From Boswellia sacra (taxonomy: Eukaryota > Streptophyta > Magnoliopsida > Sapindales > Burseraceae): 64,000 nt of DNA. The notes beneath the pieces are model-generated. The model was given only the letters and a program-made list of their open reading frames with translations, was not told where the DNA came from and made no database searches. The stretch is from the NCBI GenBank assembly GCA_013180625.2, contig SNVD02009130.1:248001-312000 (forward strand). Reading direction: 5' to 3'. This document shows, in pieces, positions 11,551 to 22,625 of the stretch (position 1 is the stretch's first letter; every line of letters starts with the position of its first letter). A program made the position numbers and the translations under genes.

Positions 11551-14500
11551 TTATTCAGATAACTGACAGATGCCTAAGGCCTTTCTTAGATTTTCAAATC
11601 TTGTTGTATCCAATGCCTTAGTGAACAAGTCAGCCAATTGTTTATCAGTGGAGATGTGTTCAATGTGTATCACCTTAGACTCTACTAGTTCCCTTATTAA
11701 ATGGTATCTTATGTCAATGTGTTTTATTCTAAAATGCTGAATAGGATTTTTGGAAATATTTATAGCACTAGTATTATCACAAAACACAGTTATAGGCTTT
11801 TGTTCAATACCAAAATCACTCAACATTTGCTTCATCCACAATAGTTGTGTGCAACAACTCCCTGCTGCTATGTATTCGGCTTCAGCAGTAGATAAAGAAA
11901 CAGAAATTTGTTTTTTGTTGTGCCAAGAAACTAAGTTAGTACCAAGATAAAAACATCATCCTGAGGTACTTTTTTTGTCATCTGTATTTTATGCCCAATC
12001 AGCATCACTAAACCCTGCAAGATAATCATTTGTATCTTTAGAAAACTATATTCCATAATCATGTGTTCCATGAACATACATGATGATTCTCTTAGCTGCT
12101 ACCAGATGTGATTCTTTGAGATTTGCTTGAAATCTTGCACACAATCCTACACTAAAGCACAAGTCTAGTCTGCTTGCTGTGAGGTATAGCAGGCTGCCAA
12201 TAATGCTTCTGTACAAACTTGCATCAACAACTTTTCCTGTATTGTCTTTTGAAAGTTTAAGGCTAGTACTGATAGGAGTTTTCATTGGTTTTGATTTCTC
12301 AAGCCCAAATTTCTTTACAAGATCTTTTGCATATTTTGATTGAGATATGAATATCCCATCATTCATTTGCTTAACCTGCAATCCAAGAAAGAAATTTAAT
12401 TCTCCTACCATGCTTATCTCAAACTCTTCCTGCATCAACTTAACAAACTCATTAGTTTTGCTTTTGTTAGTTGATCCGAATACAATGTCATCCACATATA
12501 TTTGTGCAACAATAAAATAGTTAGATGCATGTTTGATCAAAGTCTTATCATTGCTGCCTCTTTTATAACCTCTGTTGATCAAAAAGTTCGTCAACCTTTC
12601 ATACCAAGCTCTAGGAGCTTGTTTCAAACTATACAAAGCTTTATGTAATTTGTACACAAAATCAAGATGTTTAGGATCTTCAAAACCTTTAGGCTGTTCA
12701 ACAAAAACTTCTTCATTGAGATAGCCATTTAAAAATGTTGTTTTAACATCCATTTGGTACAATTTAAAATCAAGCAAACAAGCAATTGCAAGTAGTAATC
12801 TGATTGACTCAAGTCTAGCTACTATTGCAAAGGTCTCATCAAAGTCTATGCCTTCTACTTTTGTGTAACCTTGTGCAACTAGCCTAGCCTTATTTCTTGC
12901 TACTTGTCCACTTTCATCAATTTTATTTTTGAATATCCATTTAGTTCCAATGACATTTGCATTTTCTGGCCTAGGAACTAATTCCCATACTTTATTTCTT
13001 TTAAACTGATTAAGTTCATCTTGCATAGCTTGAATCCACACATCTTCTTTTAAGGCTTCTTTCACATTTTTTGGTTCAACTAAAGAAACATAACATGCAA
13101 ATCTTACCTGATTTCTTACCTTGCTTTGAGTCTTCATCATGCCATCTGCTGTTCCAATGATAGAGCTTGTTGGATGTGCCTTCTGAATCCATGTGGGTGG
13201 ATCTTTCTTTTCATCTTCATCCCTGATTGAATTTCTGTTCAAATTTGAGTTGTCAGATGTTACAGTTACGTCGGATGTAATAGTAGTTGTTTTCTCTTTT
13301 ATAACAGAGTCATCTTTATTACTGTTGCTGTCTGAATCTGATTTCTCTATATCTTCTGTGAAGTTGGTTATGTTTTCCTCTTGTGAGTACTTTACATAAT
13401 CATCCAGATTATCAAATACTACATTTGCAGATTCCATGACTGCCTTAGTTCTCATATTGTAAACTCGAAACGCTTTGCTGTTTTGTGCATATCCCACAAA
13501 GACTCATTCATCACTCCTTGGATCCAATTTTTCTAACTGCTCTCTGTCATTTAAGATGTAACACCTACATCCAAAAACATGAAAATATTTCAAATTCGGT
13601 TTTCTACCTTTCAAAATTTCATAAGGTATCTGGTTAGTGCCAGGTCTAAGCAAAACTCTATTTGAAATATAACAAGCAATGCTTATTGCTTCAACCCATA
13701 GCCTTTTGGTCAACTTCTTGCTATTGAGCATCACTCTAGCCATCTCTTGAAGAGTTCTATTCTTCCTTTCCACAATGCCATTCTGTTCAGGGGTTTTGGG
13801 AGCTGAAAATTCATGATCAATTCCATGATATTTGCAAAAGTCAGCATAGCTAACGTTTTCAAACTCCTTTCCATGATCACTTCTTATCCTCACAATCCTG
13901 CCAATGTTCTTGTTTTGTTCGTTTTCAAGTTTAACACAAAGATTCCTGAAAGCTTCAAAAGTGTCAGATTTTTCTTTAATGAAATCAACCCAAGTGTATC
14001 TAGAAAAATCACCACACAAACAAATATGTATCTCTTACCTGTAATGCTTTCAATTTGCATAGGACCCATAAGATCCATGTGAAGCAAATCAAGTATTTTG
14101 GATGTGCTAAGATGTGGATTTGATTTGTGTGAACTTCTAATTTGTTTTCCCATTTGGCATGGTCTACAAATTTCATTAACTTTGTCATCAAGTTTAGGAA
14201 CTCTTTTTACAGCACCTAACTTAGTTAATTTAACCAAGTCTTTGTAATTTAAGTGTCCTAATTTTTGATGCCACAATTCTAAATCTGAAATCCTAGCTTG
14301 AAATGCAATATTTACCAAATAACAATTATCCGAAGATCTATTACCTTCTAGAATGCATTTACCAAAATTATCTAAGACCATGCATTTGTTTTGTGTGAAA
14401 TTAACAATATACTTGTTATCACAAATCTGACTAATACTAATAAGATTAGCTTTCAAACCTTCAACCAGCAAGACATTTTGAAAATTGGGTAGGCCTTTGA

Positions 14501-14621
14501 CATTCAAAGTGCTTTTACCAATGATCTTACTCTTTGCTCCATCCCTGCATGCTTTAAAATCTGTTAAAAAATATTTATTTCCAGTCATGTGCCTGGAACA
14601 ACCACTGTCAAAATACCACAA
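11551..14621 (-). pseudogene. Copia element 1 pol: protease, integrase, RT, RNase H
   Basis: The minus-strand polyprotein is interrupted by a few stops. Protease: WYFDSGCSRHMTG at 14618-14580 (active-site D-S-G). Pre-integrase zinc-binding region LWHQKLGHLNYKDL near 14275. Integrase core: DHGKEFENV and PEQNGIVERKNRTLQEMAR within 14019-13504. RT: a 483-residue frame (13497-12046) with the YVDDIVFGS catalytic motif, [17 protein letters not shown] and [11 protein letters not shown]. RNase H: LSTAEAEYIAAGSCC and VFCDNTSAINISKNP down to the stop near 11551. Order INT-RT-RH is diagnostic of copia. Stops near 13501 and 12045 make it inactive as it stands. Confidence 0.93.
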
Positions 14622-14687
14622 ACCGTTAGAAGTATGTTCAAGAGTAGTAAGAGCAACATGGCATACTGTCTTGTCTTTCTTAACTCA

Positions 14688-16424
14688 CTACAACTGTGAT
14701 TTTGGTAACAGTTTGAACTGTTTTGATCTTTTATGTAAAAGATTCAACAATTTAAAGCATCTAGGTCTAATATGTCCCTTTTTACCACAAAAATAACAAA
14801 TTGGGATAAATTTCCTTACCTTTTCAGGACTGGATTTGAAAGAACTCAGAGGAGAAACAAATGTCTCATTGCTCTTGGAATTAGGACTTGACTTTAAAGA
14901 GTTAAGTTCAAAATTCTTACCTGATGTTGAAGCTTTAACAAAAATAGTTGTTGATGAAGATGCAACATTACCTTCTGTATACCCCAATCCATGTTTGTTA
15001 GAGTTGTCTCTTCCAAAGCTTAAGATCTGATCAAGTTTGGCTGCTCCAATTTTGAGTTGATCAATACACCTTTTGCTTTCAACCAGTTCTATTGTAATTT
15101 TCTCAATATGTGCTGTTTTGTCTGTCAAAATAGTCTCCAGTTCTGTGATATGGTTTCCAGCATAGGATTTTTCACATTCCAGCACCTCAGTTTTCTTTTT
15201 TAAGATTTTGATTTCTTTTTTCTGAATCAGCCATTCACTATATAGTGCATTGTATGTTTCTTGCAACTCTTCATAGTATTCTAGTCCATCTTCTTCATCA
15301 GAATGATCAACACTGGTTCTGTAATTTTTTGTTATGTCAGACATAACAGCTTTCCCTTTATCAGCTGCAGATGCAGTAAAAGCAACAAAATTGCTCATGC
15401 AATCTTGATCTTCTGAATCCGATTCTGATTCATCACTCCATGTTGCTATTAGGCCTTTGTTCTTCTTCTTAAGATTAGCACATTCAGACTAAATATGCCC
15501 ATAACTGGAACATTCATAGCACTGAATCTGCCCTTTCTTTTCAGGTTGTTTTGGCTTCTTCTTGTCATTCTCCTTGTTAAACTTTTTGAATTTTTCATCA
15601 CTTGAGTTTGATGGCTTTCCTTGATTCTTTTTCCTGAAATTTCTTTTCATGAACTTGATATAGTTTTTTGTTAGAAAAGCAATCTGTTTAGAATCTGTTT
15701 CATCAAGCTCATCATTACTTTCATCATTAGATTTTTTAGTTTTCACATTGAATGCAATGCTTTTACCTTTTTGCTTCCTAGTACTTTGATTAATTTCAAA
15801 ATTTTGGAGAATGCCAATCAGTTCATCAACCCTCATCTCATCAGTATTTTTAACTTCCTCAATGGCTGAAATTTTAGGTTAAAATTTATCTAGGACAGAC
15901 CTAATTATTTTACTAACAATTTCTGCATCAGTGAAAGTTTTTCCAAGCATGTATGCAGAATTTGTGATGTGACATATCTTAGAGTAAAACTTAGAAATTG
16001 ATTCATCCTCATGCATCATTAAATTTTCAAATTAAGAGTTAAGTCTCATCAATTTAGATCTTTTAACCAATGTTGTACCTTCATGTTTTACCTCAAGTAT
16101 GTCCCATGCTTCTTTGGCCACTTTGCACCTGGAAATCTGTCCGAAATTGTTTAGGTCCACTGCAACAAAAATTGCATTGAGAGCCTTTGAATTCCAGCTG
16201 GAATATCGGTATTCTTTATCAGTCCAGTCATCCTCGGGTTTGGGTTCGGAATCACCAAAAGCATTCACCTTCGTTGGCGGTGTCCATCCTTTGAGTACAC
16301 TAGTCCATGCCCTGTCATCAAGAGATTTGATATACATCATCATTCTTACCTTCCAATATGAGTAATTACTATCATCAAGAATAGGTGGTTGTGTTCCGGA
16401 TCCTCCATTGCGAATAAACTCCAT
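14688..16424 (-). pseudogene. Copia element 1 gag
   Basis: Starts at ATG 16424 (MEFIRNGGSGTQPPILDDSN) with the YSYWKVRMMMYIKSLD segment typical of copia gag (DUF4219/UBN2). A CCHC knuckle CYECSSYGHI lies near 15510, then a Lys/Glu-rich predicted coiled coil near 15180-15260. A second knuckle CYFCGKKGHIRPRC lies near 14775. In-frame stops occur near 16032, 15880 and 15489; at least the last fits a Gln codon changed to TAG, as expected from C-to-T change. The long coiled-coil C-terminal gag fits Sireviruses. Confidence 0.85.
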
Positions 16425-16473
16425 CCTTCCAGATCAACGTGATCGTTTTCTTCACTTGTCTATCAGTGAACAT

Positions 16474-16485
16474 GCTCTAATACCA
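16474..16485 (-). other. Primer binding site of copia element 1
   Basis: TGGTATTAGAGC on the minus strand, two bases after the 5' LTR. It matches the complement of the initiator methionine tRNA 3' end with one difference from the usual TGGTATCAGAGC. Confidence 0.85.
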
Positions 16486-16487
16486 AT

Positions 16488-17364
16488 TGTAAGTTTTGGA
16501 AGTATGCAGTTATAAGAAATATAATAGTAAACTGTAAAGTAAATCGGCACAGGATGATTTTTACGTGGTTCAGTTATAAAACCTACATCCATGGACAGCT
16601 ATAGAGCTACAATTCACTAAGTTCTTATTTGTACAATCTTTAGGACCTTTTACAGCACTAACTCACCCTCACACACTGACCTAATCTTTATAAAATAAAA
16701 TCCCGCCAAGATCTTAAACTTTAGTGACACTGCTCACTCTATGTTGCAGATAACTTAATAACACATTGTTAAGTTATACATAACAAACGACGTCTGACGT
16801 TGAATTACATAAACACTTAACCCGCAAGTTATCCCAAGTGTCTACTAACCCACACAGACCTAATCAACAACTCATATACGATTTCTACCTCTCATACATG
16901 AATCAAAGACTCATAAAATCAAAACAATAAAGACATTCCTCTTTGCGTTGAAGCTCTCTCCCTTTGTTGTTGGAATGCCGAAACAAAAACTCACACAACA
17001 CACCACATAATCAGCATACTCCATTATGTAGAAATAACTTTGTATATATAGTGGTATGCCTGGACGAAATCTCATAGAAATCCTATAAAAATTCTAATCA
17101 AAATCATATTAGGATTAGGAGAAATAAAATAGGAAGGAATATAATTAAACTCCTAAAGGAATTAGGACACAAATAAATATTCTCTTATTTTAATTAGGAT
17201 ACAAGATACTATATCCTAATCTAAGGAGATATTCATTATAAATCAAATACTTCCTAAAATAGACTTCTAGAAACAGTAAAATAAGAAACAAAATAATATT
17301 CTTGTTTTATCACAAGTTGAACAAAATTCATCATGTGCATGACACATGCACGTTGACACCAACA
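16488..17364 (-). repeat. Copia element 1, 5' LTR
   Basis: 877 bp, same length as the other LTR and colinear along its whole length. It is upstream of the primer binding site on the minus strand and would hold the element's promoter. Confidence 0.93.
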
Positions 17365-18227
17365 GAATATATAGAGCTGAATTTTAAAATGAATATTAAT
17401 TGTACACACTATATATGCATATGCAATTTGCTAGAGTTAAATACTCATAAGTGAAAAACTAGCATTAACATATAAATGGTGAAGATAATAAGCAAGTAAA
17501 AGTAGCATTATTATATGCTTATAAAGTTGTTATTAACCCCAATTTTGTATTCCAAATAGTTAATATAGTTAATGTAGACTTGATTTGACAATCAAAGTCA
17601 TGGATGATATGATTAATGACAATTATACTAAATCATCCATGAAATCCACTTGGAATACAAAGCAAGTCTAATTGAAGCTGAGCTGATGTTCATTGGAGAT
17701 GTTATCTCTGTTTTTAATAAGTACTTCAATTATCTTATGTCTAGACCTCTTTTCACTTTCTAGTAAATTATTTTACCTTTCTAGGTTCTTTTCCTTTGAC
17801 ATTAACTAGAGACGATTTTGACTTTATGTCTAGTGGGGAAAGTTAAACAATATATAGCAAACAAAAATGTATATTGTTTAAAGGATTATGGTGTATCAGG
17901 TAGACTAATTTGCAGGTGGCTAGTCCATTTATATTATATGATAATTTTGGTCATTATTGAATCTAACAGTACTAATATATTAGTACAATATTCATATATG
18001 GTTAATGCGTATTCCTTTGTCATATTTCATTTTATTATGAATCAAATCCTTGTATTTATTAATAAATATAACTAGATAAAGAAAGATGAATGGATTTGAT
18101 TCTTTAATTGACCATTGAAAAATTGACCAAGTCCCTCTCTTCTCACTTTTCTCTCATTCTCTTCTGATGCATGCATATGATTCTACTGGAGACCACATCA
18201 ATCCATGAATATGATTTTCTTTGTTCA

Positions 18228-18776
18228 TATTATAATATTTTAAGTAGAATAAGGTTACGGGTTGGCGCCATTATTTGTAGTGTAATGAAATAAGCTAACA
18301 TGAATATTGTAAATGGAGTACTAGTAATATTGTTTGCCAGATGAAGAGGTGAAAGAAAGCTGGCCACGTCTAATATGAAAAGCAAATAAAAGTGGGAGGA
18401 GAGAAATAGGCCAAAGAAGGAAACAGAAAATGAGATAAGAACTTCAAGCAGTGTTCTATAACTAAATCTGACAACAACTCCTTATAACTTAAGTTGGCAA
18501 AAACTACTTTTTTTTGTTAACTCACGTTGTAATTATGCGCAATTGCAAAATGTTCTTGAGCCACCTCAAGCCACCCATTTTCGTCAATCAAATGCTGCCT
18601 TTAGGGGTCTATTTATAAACGTGAGAACCGCCCCAAGCCACCCATTTTCACCAATCATATGCTGCCTTTACAATAGCCAATAACATTATGCTTATTCATG
18701 AACCAATCAAAATACGATGATACAAATTTTGTCACACACGTGTAAAGTGATGGTAAATCCACCTGTACTTACAGCA
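18228..18776. mobile_element. 549-bp insertion in unit 2, type unknown
   Basis: Unit 3 reads TTTGTTCAAGAATTTT without a break near 27828, whereas unit 2 has 549 extra bases between two copies of GTTCA (18223-18227 and 18777-18781). That looks like a 5-bp target duplication, as made by LTR elements, but a clear LTR (TG...CA) is not seen. Inside is a 35-bp direct repeat (18568-18603 and 18633-18668, CAAGCCACCCATTTTC...) and several CCAAT motifs. A loss from unit 3 is possible instead. Confidence 0.55.
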
Positions 18777-19511
18777 GTTCAAGAATTTCCATATTAATAA
18801 CTAATTAAGAAGACTTTTTCTTTTTTCAATCAAGCATATGGGAGAGAATTATTTACATGGCTAGCTAGCTTATACTTGAAGGCAACTATAAAATTAAAAT
18901 AATAAATAATTTATTAAAAAAGAATTCAAAAGGGTTTGTTAACTCATGAATTAAATTTTTTTTTTTAATAACAACAACAGCAATAATGATTTATTATTTT
19001 TAAATTTTGTTTCACTTAGGACGTTGCCACTTTTCCTGCGTATAATACATATAAACCCCTAAAGTGAATTATTGCATCTTCTGAATTAGATTTAATCCTT
19101 TAATTTATCGTATGATGTCTTGAGCAAGTTTATATATCATCATGTATTCTTTATAACTTATAAATACAACATTCTTTCTCATCATGATCATCAAGCAAGT
19201 ATAAACAAACGCAACCAATATATATTTGGCTTGGAGAAGACAAATCAGTAGCTAGTATATATAATCCTGCAGATTAATTTTACAATACGAGGATAGTAAT
19301 TTAATTAATTATGCGCGAATGAGGGAGCTAGTGCATAGAGTGAATTTCAGATAGAGTTTATAGGGAAGAAAATAATAAAAAGAATATCAATGATGTGTTT
19401 TTCAATCAAGAGAGACTTATTCATGAATATAAATGTAACTCGCTCAGAATAATTAAGCTCTCGCCAGATATTCGCACGATACACTGAAATACAAACACAA
19501 TAGCTCCTTGA

Positions 19512-19694
19512 GAAGAAGAGAAGGCCTAGCATGAGCGGAAAGCGCCTGTCAGCATAGCCAAGGAGACTGCCTGAGAACCAAATAATAAGGGTTCTAGCCT
19601 TAAATTGTCTCAACCTGAAACCTCCTTGCAAGGCGCAGGCAAGTCATCCTTGGCTACCAAACAATACTCTTAGCTTCATGCAAGAACTCTCTCC
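19512..19694 (-). ncRNA. MIR169: miR169 precursor 2a
   Basis: Canonical mature miR169 at 19636-19656 on the minus strand, and the star arm reading CAGGCAGTCTCCTTGGCTA at 19555-19573, which matches the star sequence known for miR169i-n type precursors. The lower stem pairs TTCATGCAAGAACTC with GGCCTAGCATGAG. The terminal loop region of about 60 nt lies between the arms. It is downstream of 2b with a spacer of about 90 bp. Confidence 0.93.
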
Positions 19695-19782
19695 TTCGTT
19701 AAATTCAAGCTCTTAATGCGATGCTAAACAATACCTTTAGGAATCTGACAGTAGCAATTTAGATAAATATAATTTGTTGAAG

Positions 19783-19954
19783 AAGACAAGGTCTAGCATG
19801 ATTAGAAAACAAGCCTGTCTAGCTGGCCCAGGAAACTGCCCGGTACCCATCAAGGGATTTTAATAGCGTATTGAAACCATTGGAAGGGATCAGGCAAGTC
19901 ATCCTTGGCTACCAAACCAGATTCTTATCTTCATGTTAGACCTCTCTTCCTCTT
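19783..19954 (-). ncRNA. MIR169: miR169 precursor 2b
   Basis: Canonical mature miR169 at 19891-19911 (minus). The star arm (19824-19842) has diverged to a CCGGGCAGTTTCCTGGGCCA-like sequence with several changes, so the duplex has extra mismatches or wobble pairs, yet the lower stem (GTCTAACATGAAG with GGTCTAGCATGA) is kept. It is the promoter-proximal hairpin, about 52 bp from the TATA box. Processing may be less accurate than for the other copies. Confidence 0.87.
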
Positions 19955-20006
19955 AAGATATCCATGCACTACTTAATTTGGATGCCAAAACTAATGTTTT
20001 CAAGTG

Positions 20007-20017
20007 TCTTTTTATAG
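20007..20017 (-). promoter_or_regulatory. TATA box of miR169 unit 2
   Basis: CTATAAAAAGA on the minus strand, 52 bp upstream of the base of hairpin 2b and inside a segment shared with units 1, 3 and 4 (TTTCATTGACTATAAA in units 2 and 3). Confidence 0.7.
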
Positions 20018-20293
20018 TCAATGAAAGAATAGACATTAGATTCGGATTGCTCAATAAAATCATAAATACATAATATTATCTTGATCATCATGATCGATAT
20101 ATGAGTTTTCTTGTTTCTATATATTTTTTATATTTATCTTTTTCCACATACCAATATTGCATTATTCTTCTGAGCATAGCGGAATATATTCTCTTCAGTT
20201 CCAGTGACTCGATGCTAGCCATAGGCGGCCCATACTTCATCCCTTCTGCGGAGACAGAATTTCCACCAAGATTCAAAGCCCTCTTAAGGTTTG

Positions 20294-20353
20294 AATCGGC
20301 AAAGTGGCACTGCAAACAAGTCACATGTGCTACGCAACTTGCTTCTGACTTTT
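20294..20353 (-). promoter_or_regulatory. Conserved distal block upstream of miR169
   Basis: GGCAAAGTGGCACTGCAAAC to TCTGACTTTTAGCTC (plus-strand reading) recurs in unit 1 (from about 6992, weaker) and in unit 4, where it is split by the gypsy element (GCAAAG at 47570 and TCTGACTTTTAGCTCC near 62251). It lies about 280-340 bp upstream of the TATA box. It is conserved across units, so it may hold cis-regulatory sites; that is inference. Confidence 0.4.
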
Positions 20354-20882
20354 AGCTCTTCCAATTAATGCGTCCAAAGAATATAAAGGTTGTCAAACGA
20401 TACCCTTTGGGTCGTGACGTTCCATTGATGGTGGCATATTGTGCATGCATATTTAAGCATAATTTTGGGACATGTTTCTGTTCAATAGCTACATATGATT
20501 GAAATATATATATAAAATTAGGATCCTCTTCTTATCTTATTTGAGCTTCACTTTCTAATTTCTTTTTTTTTCTATTTTTAAATAACAATTATTAGCCTAA
20601 ATTGTTTTAAATAGACAAAACTCAAATTAGTACAGAATCTTGACAGATGGGATTTAAATTTTCTCTCTACTTTGATTTGATATAAAAACAATAATTTGAA
20701 AATCGGTTCACAGATTGTCAAGTAGCAAACTCATGTTCTTATTAAAGCAGAAATTTTCACACTTTGATAGAAATAGTATATGTCCATAATTTTTATCCCA
20801 AATCATGAATCTCAAATAATGAGGTATTAATTTAAGATTGAATAATGATAATCTTCCCAAAATTTATCCTAAATGATGTATA

Positions 20883-21947
20883 TTGACGAATTTACAGTCA
20901 ATAGTTTTCTAATTTGTCCTATTAATTAAAACATACATCATCAATTTTTCTCTTATCCAATCTCCCAGAATTTCACTAATCACGGACCAAAATTTTAACC
21001 CGTTAGATTCATCTAACGACTGATATTTAGACAATTGAATAAAAAAAGAAAAAAACGTGTCTTCTCTCTCTGTACACCTACCACTTATGCAGTCTTCTCC
21101 ACCTGTCTTCTACCTCTTTTTACTTTGTTTATTTTTATTTGCGTCTCTTCTTTTTCTTTAACGCTTCATTCATTTAGAATACGTTTATTGTTTTAGCTTC
21201 ATTTACCCGGATTGTTTAAGTCTTACCCATGCTAAAACAAAATGCATTTTATTTGAGTCTCTTCTTGTCCTTGCATTTGCAATGTTATTGCTTTTCACTG
21301 TAAAACAAGATCACGAGCTGTGTATGGTATAGAATGTCAAAAATTGTAGTTCTAACTCATGTAGGACTTTTGCAATGGATTACAGGTTTTACAAATGAGT
21401 TGTTCATTAGTCATAAAATAATGGATTTCACTCTCTTTCCTCGTATATTCTATTTAAGATAAGTATGGACGATGTATGGTTTTCTTTCGCGCAAGAGTTA
21501 CATTGTCAAATGATGGGTTTGTGAATTAGATTGATTAATTTAATTGAGTTACTAAATATTCAGTTTCGTTCATCTATGGGATTTAATAAACTCAATTATT
21601 TACAACAGAGAGATCTCTCAAAGCCTGGTATCAAATGATTAAAACAAATAAGGAAGAGGAATGGAAAGTTCATTCAAAGTCTAGTACCAAATAGTTAAAA
21701 GCAAATAAGAAAGAGGATGGAGACAGGAGTACATATGTGCAGAGTGCAAAGGGAGAGAGAAGACAGGCTTTTTTTCTTTCTTTATTTAATTGTTTACATA
21801 TCACTTGTTAGATGAATCTAATGGATGAAAATTTTGGTCCATAATTAAGTGAAATTCTAAGAGACCAGATGAAAGAAAAATTGATGATGTGTACTTTAAT
21901 TAATAGGACAAATTGGAACCCTTAACTATTGACTGTGAATTCATCAA
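20883..21947. mobile_element. Non-autonomous DNA transposon with about 230-bp TIRs
   Basis: The left end TTGACGAATTTACAGTCAAT pairs with the right end ATTGACTGTGAATTCATCAA. The inverted repeats continue inward through GGACCAAAATTTTAACCC/ATGAAAATTTTGGTCC and the CTTCTCTCTC/GAGAGAGAAG region to about 21110 and 21720. No transposase frame lies in the middle. Unit 3 lacks the element at the matching point (near 44835). Target duplication was not resolved. Very long TIRs suggest a Mutator-like element. Confidence 0.75.
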
Positions 21948-22625
21948 CGACCCTTTGAATTTCAATATCCCAAATGTTGTTTCCCTTTACCAATTAGATG
22001 ATGTGATGACGTAATGAATAAGTGGTATCTTTAACTTCATACCATGTTTTTTGGGATGCATGATTTTAGAATAAATTTTAGGATTTGTATTGCTACTTTT
22101 TAAGATTAGCTATCACATTATTTATTGTATCATCATATTATATAAATCATTCATTAATACAAATAATTTCATTATGCAAATTTAGGATAGAAAATTGAGA
22201 TGAGTAGTATTATTCTTATTCATCTCCTATCCAGTATTTCCAAGTTAAAATGCACTTAAAACACAATGATAGTCCAATTGGCCAAGTACTCAAAAGATCT
22301 CTGATTACAAACTTTTAATTTTTCTCCAAAATATAGTTCTTTTTAATTGAACTTTATGTAATTTTCATAAACGATCCTAGTCACACCATACTCCAAAATT
22401 ATACGTAGAATGGGCAAACCACATCAATGTCTATTAGCCAAGCACACAAGCAAGCAAATTAAGCTCTGGTTTTTGTCACGACTCACGATGTTTAGTACTC
22501 TTCTTTTCTAAACTCCATTTTATTAATGCACGTATGGACCTATCTGACGTCTCTTCCTTTTCTAATTATAATTCTCTAACATTTCAATATCCTTTGACAT
22601 TATCAAATATTTCTACAATCTCAAT

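Larger units (their letters stand above)
7859..17364 (-). mobile_element. Full-length Ty1/copia retrotransposon, Sirevirus-like
   Basis: Two 877-bp LTRs (7859-8735 and 16488-17364) bound the element, with a perfect 5-bp target duplication GAATA (7854-7858 and 17365-17369). The minus-strand order is LTR, PBS, gag, protease, integrase, RT, RNase H, env-like ORF, polypurine tract, LTR: integrase before RT defines copia. A gag with a coiled coil and two CCHC knuckles and an extra ORF after pol are features of the Sirevirus (Maximus/SIRE) lineage. The LTRs differ at about 19 positions in the first 250 bp by eye, so it is not a very recent insertion, and coding regions carry several stops. It separates unit 1 from unit 2. 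Confidence 0.93.
17450..22625 (-). repeat. miR169 tandem unit 2
   Basis: It begins GAAAAACTAGCATTAACATA, as does unit 3 near 23620, and stays closely alignable to unit 3 through hairpins and promoter. It keeps the empty site of the unit 3 CACTA insertion (ATCATCCATGAAAT at 17624-17638). It carries miR169 hairpins at 19512-19694 and 19783-19954 and the intact distal block near 20294-20353. Unit-specific insertions are 18228-18776 and 20883-21947. The rest (17.45-18.2, 18.8-19.5, 20.4-20.88, 21.95-22.6 kb) is AT-rich and holds no gene I can support. It ends near 22590 at CCTTTGACATTATC, the motif that opens the next unit type. Confidence 0.75.

Noticed and set aside
20088..20355. Overlapping open frames on both strands in unit 2 (78 and 84 residues)
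   Set aside because: They lie in the miR169 upstream region, are not open in units 1 or 4, and have no family motif. Conservation fits promoter sequence better than protein.
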